Made by a program: the position numbers and the translations under genes
In this document: positions 22,969 through 25,760 of the stretch, in pieces
Layout: the number at the start of each line of letters is the position of its first letter
Numbering within the stretch: position 1 is the stretch's first letter
NCBI GenBank assembly: GCA_937973585.1
Contig: CALJKN010000214.1
Coordinates: 1 to 25,760, forward strand
Length of the DNA: 25,760 bases
Reading direction: 5' to 3'
From: an uncultured Helicobacteraceae bacterium
GTDB lineage: Bacteria > Campylobacterota > Campylobacteria > Campylobacterales > UBA6016
Notes under the pieces: generated by a model
The model's database searches: none
Told to the model about the DNA's origin: nothing
Seen by the model: only the letters and a program-made list of their open reading frames with translations

Positions 22969-24030
22969 TTGGGTTTTTTGGTTTCCATCCTTGTCCTCTC
23001 TTTTTTGGTCTTTTTTCACGAACTCGGTCACTTTTTGGCCGCCAGAGCCTTTGGTGTAAGGGTCGAAGTATTTAGTATCGGATTCGGCAAAAAACTTTTT
23101 GGATTCAAAAAAGGGGACACCGAATATGTCTTTGCAGCCATCCCGCTCGGAGGCTACGTAAAGATGAAAGGGCAAAACGATTTCGACCCGTCAAGCTCAA
23201 ACTTTGATTCGGACGGATACGGCTCCAAATCCCCTATCCAAAAAATAGCAATCCTTTTGGCAGGCCCTCTCTCGAACCTCTTGCTAGCCGGAATCATATA
23301 TTTTGGAATAGCGATTGCGGGCGTAGATACGTTAACCTCAAAAATAGGGCAAATCAGCCAAAACTCAGCCGCAATGCAAAGCGGTGTACAAAGCGGCGAC
23401 AGAGTAACATCTATAAACGGCGTAGAGATTAAATACTGGCACGAAATCAGCGAAAATATACAAAAGAGCGGCTCCGCCGTAATGTCTTTGGGGCTTCTCA
23501 GGGACGGAAAAAATATTGATCTAAAACTAAAACCGATTATCGTAGAGACAAAAAATATTTTCGGTGAACAGACAAAGCGTTATATGATAGGGATAGCGCC
23601 CGCCGGAGAACATATCAAAGTTTATTATACCCCTGCAGAGGCCTTATCCGTAGCGGCTTTAAAAACATACGAATCGGCGAAGTTTATAGCTATGGGGATA
23701 GAAAAGCTCATCACCGGTGTCCTCTCTCTTGAAAACGTAGGCGGCGTGATCTCGATAGTACAGGCAACCAACGATGCAACCCATACAGGCTTTATGACCC
23801 TTATGCTCCTTACCGCACTCATATCGGTAAACCTAGGTGTCATCAACCTACTCCCGATTCCGGCACTTGACGGAGGGCATATCATATTTAATCTGTATGA
23901 GCTAATCTTTAAAAAAGCCCCTAGCGAAGCAGTATTTACAAAACTTACGCTTGCCGGATGGGCTATTTTGTTATGGCTGATGCTCCTTGGACTATACAAC
24001 GATCTAAACAGGCTTGCCGGAGGTTTTTGA
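22969..24030 (+). CDS. rseP: Site-2 intramembrane zinc protease RseP
   Basis: This intramembrane metalloprotease cuts membrane-anchored proteins such as anti-sigma factors or leftover signal peptides. The zinc motif is His17-Glu18-x-x-His21 (FHELGHFLAAR) in the first helix. The third ligand is Asp301 in NLLPIPALDGGH. VKMKGQND follows the first helix, and a single PDZ-like domain spans about residues 125-195; E. coli RseP has two. The length is 353 residues. The start is TTG 22969 with CGGAG 9 nt upstream, and no better ATG exists before the catalytic helix. Its stop shares one base with the next start (TGATG), so the PLP protein is coupled to it. The target is unknown here. Confidence 0.95.
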   Translation: MGFLVSILVLSFLVFFHELGHFLAARAFGVRVEVFSIGFGKKLFGFKKGDTEYVFAAIPLGGYVKMKGQNDFDPSSSNFDSDGYGSKSPIQKIAILLAGPLSNLLLAGIIYFGIAIAGVDTLTSKIGQISQNSAAMQSGVQSGDRVTSINGVEIKYWHEISENIQKSGSAVMSLGLLRDGKNIDLKLKPIIVETKNIFGEQTKRYMIGIAPAGEHIKVYYTPAEALSVAALKTYESAKFIAMGIEKLITGVLSLENVGGVISIVQATNDATHTGFMTLMLLTALISVNLGVINLLPIPALDGGHIIFNLYELIFKKAPSEAVFTKLTLAGWAILLWLMLLGLYNDLNRLAGGF

Positions 24031-24689
24031 TGACAAATCTTGAAAAAGCGATAGAGAAAATCGAAAAGGCCAGACTAGCCTACGACAAAAAGCATATAGT
24101 AAAAATCGTAGCGGCTAGCAAATATGTTGATAGCGAAGCTATAAAAGAGTTGTACGGCGAAGGACAAAGGGCTTTTGGGGAGAACAAAGCTCAGGATATG
24201 AAAGAAAAATCGTCACAACTATCCGATTTGCCGATAGAGTGGCACTATCTGGGTAGAATCCAAACCAATAAAATAAATATGATTTTGGACATAAATCCGT
24301 ATCTAATCCACTCAATAAACGATTACGAAACGGCTATCGAGATTGATAAACGGGCAAAGGCGAAAAATATCAAAATAAACGGACTTTTGCAGATAAATAG
24401 CGCAAAAGAGGAGAGCAAAGCGGGTGTTTTTCCTGAGGTCGGATGCGAAGAATACATCAAAATAACCGAAAATCTATCAAATATCAATCTAAAAGGGGTT
24501 ATGACTATCGGTGCCCATACGGACGATTTTAAGACAATAAACGATAGTTTTGCTACTACCAGAAGGCTCTTTGAGGCTCTAAAAAATTATAATCCTACAA
24601 TCTGTTCTATGGGGATGAGCTCAGACTACGAACTTGCCATCGCCAACGGTTCTACAATGGTTAGAATCGGCTCTGCCATTTTTAAATAA
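24030..24689 (+). CDS. yggS: YggS/PLPBP-family pyridoxal phosphate homeostasis protein (219 aa)
   Basis: It binds pyridoxal 5'-phosphate and is known in the family to buffer vitamin B6 and amino-acid metabolism, with no proven catalysis. The cofactor lysine is Lys31 (VAASKYVD). FGENKAQDM, WHYLGRIQTNKIN and the C-terminal GMSSDYELAIANGSTMVRIG are family signatures of the alanine-racemase-like barrel. Start 24030 is chosen over the in-frame ATG at 23958 because GGAGG lies 7 nt upstream and the earlier start lies deep in rseP. It is the last gene of the pyrD chain. No good terminator is visible after it. Confidence 0.93.
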   Translation: MTNLEKAIEKIEKARLAYDKKHIVKIVAASKYVDSEAIKELYGEGQRAFGENKAQDMKEKSSQLSDLPIEWHYLGRIQTNKINMILDINPYLIHSINDYETAIEIDKRAKAKNIKINGLLQINSAKEESKAGVFPEVGCEEYIKITENLSNINLKGVMTIGAHTDDFKTINDSFATTRRLFEALKNYNPTICSMGMSSDYELAIANGSTMVRIGSAIFK

Positions 24690-24730
24690 TCGTTTCTTTA
24701 TAGCTTAATATTATTTTTAGTATAAATTGT

Positions 24731-24759
24731 AAAATCTGTAATCAGATTGGCAAAATCTG
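24731..24759 (+). repeat. AAAATCTG direct repeat upstream of fccB
   Basis: AAAATCTG occurs at 24731-24738 and 24752-24759, 21 nt apart, or two helical turns. The first copy also forms a dyad with CAGATT (24743-24748). It lies just upstream of a promoter candidate, where an activator could bind. No regulator is identified. Confidence 0.45.
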
Positions 24760-24768
24760 ACTAATTTA

Positions 24769-24798
24769 TTCAAAATATCTCCCTTTCTGCTTTATAAT
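24769..24798 (+). promoter_or_regulatory. Candidate fccB promoter
   Basis: TTCAAA (24769-24774), 18 nt, then TATAAT (24793-24798). If used, the leader to fccB would be about 178 nt. A second -10-like box, TAGAAT at 24904-24909 behind a T-tract, would give a leader of about 70 nt. The whole of 24690-24982 is very AT-rich and holds no evident gene. Confidence 0.45.
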
Positions 24799-24928
24799 CA
24801 TTGGCTTTGCATTATATTCATTTATGCTAAATTAACATTACTTTATATTACAAATTATTATAAAAAAAGTTACTATTTAAACAAAAATTAATTTTTTCAC
24901 AGCTAGAATGAACTTGTCTTAAATCATT

Positions 24929-24949
24929 CCGTTTTTACATCAAAAACGG
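24929..24949 (+). promoter_or_regulatory. Leader hairpin before fccB
   Basis: CCGTTTTT (24929-24936) pairs perfectly with AAAAACGG (24942-24949) around a 5-nt loop, ending 21 nt before the ribosome binding site AGGAG (24971-24975). No T-tract follows, so it is not a terminator. It may stabilise the mRNA or bind a protein. Confidence 0.5.
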
Positions 24950-24982
24950 TAGCAAACAAACAATCAAAAAAGGAGTTTGAGT

Positions 24983-25760
24983 ATGGCAATCAGCAGAAGG
25001 GATCTACTTAAAATTTCAGGCTTGTCGGCTGCAGCTTTGGCTGTAGGCGGTTGTGCGGCGGATAATGCCGCAAGCGCAGACGCACCGAAAGCGTTTTCAC
25101 TAGCAGACAAATCGCTTATGGCGGCTCCTACAGGCAAAAGAGTCGTAGTTTGCGGCGGCGGATTCGGCGGTCTAACCGTAGCAAAATACCTCAGACAAGC
25201 TAGCAAAGAGATAGAGGTCGTGGTTATCGAAAAAAGAGATAACTTTATGGCCTGCCCTTACAGCAACGGATGGCTAGGCGGTATCAAAGGGATAACTCTA
25301 GATACACTCTCTTTTGACTATTTTGCCCCTGCGGCAAAAAACGGCTACTCTTTGATTCAAGCTACTGTCACCGGATTTGACAGAGCTAACAGAGTAGTAA
25401 AAACAGACCAAGGCACAATCGGTTACGACTATCTAGTGCTTGCTCCTGGGATAGAATACGATTACTCAAAACTTTTCGGTGAAGACAAAGCAAAAGCGGC
25501 AAAATGCTACCACACATGCCCTCCAGGTCTAAAACCGGGAAGCGAACATATCGCCCTTAAAAAACAACTTGAGAATATGGAAGAAGGTAACTTCATCATC
25601 ACCGTTCCGGACGGCGCATATAGATGCCCTCCTGCCCCATATGAGAGAGCGGCTATGGTAGCCTACTACTTAAAAACAAACAAAATCAAAGGTAAAGTTT
25701 TAATTCTTGATCCAAAAGAGAAACCGGGTGCAAAACCAAAAGAGTTTATGGAAGTTTACA
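24983..25760 (+). CDS. fccB: Flavocytochrome c-type sulfide dehydrogenase flavoprotein subunit (partial, right edge)
   Basis: This FAD-dependent enzyme family oxidises sulfide to sulfur in the periplasm, passing electrons to a cytochrome c partner. The N-terminus has a twin-arginine motif (ISRRDLLKISG). VVVCGGGFGGLTVAKYL (about residues 54-70) binds the FAD ADP moiety. ACPYSNGWLGG (about 94-104) and YRCPPAPYERAAM (about 220-232) carry the conserved cysteine regions of the FccB/SoxF group. A lipobox-like VGGC puts Cys24 at the end of the signal, so lipidation instead of simple cleavage is possible. ATG 24983 has AGGAG 7 nt upstream. The frame is open to the window end, with 259 codons visible. 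A cytochrome partner would lie outside the window. A membrane sulfide:quinone reductase is less likely given the Tat signal and the CPPAPYER motif. Confidence 0.9.
   Translation, partial: MAISRRDLLKISGLSAAALAVGGCAADNAASADAPKAFSLADKSLMAAPTGKRVVVCGGGFGGLTVAKYLRQASKEIEVVVIEKRDNFMACPYSNGWLGGIKGITLDTLSFDYFAPAAKNGYSLIQATVTGFDRANRVVKTDQGTIGYDYLVLAPGIEYDYSKLFGEDKAKAAKCYHTCPPGLKPGSEHIALKKQLENMEEGNFIITVPDGAYRCPPAPYERAAMVAYYLKTNKIKGKVLILDPKEKPGAKPKEFMEVY

Noticed and set aside
24733..24748. Terminator after yggS formed by AATCTG/CAGATT
   Set aside because: Perfect 6-bp arms but AT-rich and not followed by a T-run; more likely part of a regulatory dyad.
1..25760. CRISPR array, insertion sequence, tRNA or rRNA
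   Set aside because: No regularly spaced repeats, no transposase or recombinase frame, and no tRNA-like or rRNA-like segment was seen on either strand.

Overview
The window looks like a chromosome segment of a chemolithoautotrophic, sulfur-oxidising member of the Campylobacterota (the Sulfurimonas / Sulfuricurvum / Sulfurovum kind of organism). This is inferred, not proven. The grounds are AT-leaning, tightly packed genes with many 4-nt start/stop overlaps, a pyrD - M16 peptidase - dapA - SDR reductase - pgsA - rseP chain familiar from this phylum, a Tat-exported flavocytochrome c-type sulfide dehydrogenase flavoprotein, and a SulP transporter paired with a carbonic anhydrase.

Layout. (1) 1-4768, plus strand: the 3' part of a helical, membrane-binding protein resembling the C-terminal stalk of a bacterial dynamin. 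It is followed by two dynamin-like GTPases and a small zinc-ribbon protein, all one transcription unit. (2) 4769-6142: an accessory patch with two toxin-antitoxin pairs, DUF433/DUF5615 on plus and a putative antitoxin/ParE pair on minus. The DUF433/DUF5615 pair is bracketed by a 24-nt direct repeat that is the 3' end of the zinc-ribbon gene. Regions 1 and 2 look visibly AT-richer than the centre of the window. (3) 6143-8345, minus: an AGCS sodium/amino-acid symporter, an unknown membrane protein and an ArsC/Spx-like protein, overlapping end to end. (4) 8346-8550: a divergent intergenic region holding a strongly structured element, a candidate small RNA or leader. (5) 8551-8814: an unknown 87-residue protein, closed by a bidirectional terminator. 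(6) 8839-18225, minus: dacA, then a promoter with near-consensus boxes driving an RND efflux triad (adaptor, pump, outer-membrane factor), then SulP and a Tat-exported beta-carbonic anhydrase with no clear terminator between them. (7) 18397-24689, plus: pyrD, M16 peptidase, dapA, FabL-like enoyl-ACP reductase, pgsA, rseP and a YggS-type PLP protein, nearly all touching or overlapping. (8) 24690-24982: a very AT-rich control region with a direct repeat, a promoter candidate and a leader hairpin. It precedes fccB, which runs off the right edge.

How the parts fit. The right two thirds are core metabolism and envelope biology: pyrimidine, lysine/peptidoglycan, fatty acid and phospholipid synthesis, intramembrane proteolysis, cell-wall trimming, efflux, inorganic carbon uptake and sulfide oxidation. 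The left quarter is accessory. The most interesting candidates for undescribed biology are the dynamin / zinc-ribbon cluster, the toxin-antitoxin module inserted at, or duplicated with, the zinc-ribbon 3' end, and the structured RNA element at about 8411-8525.
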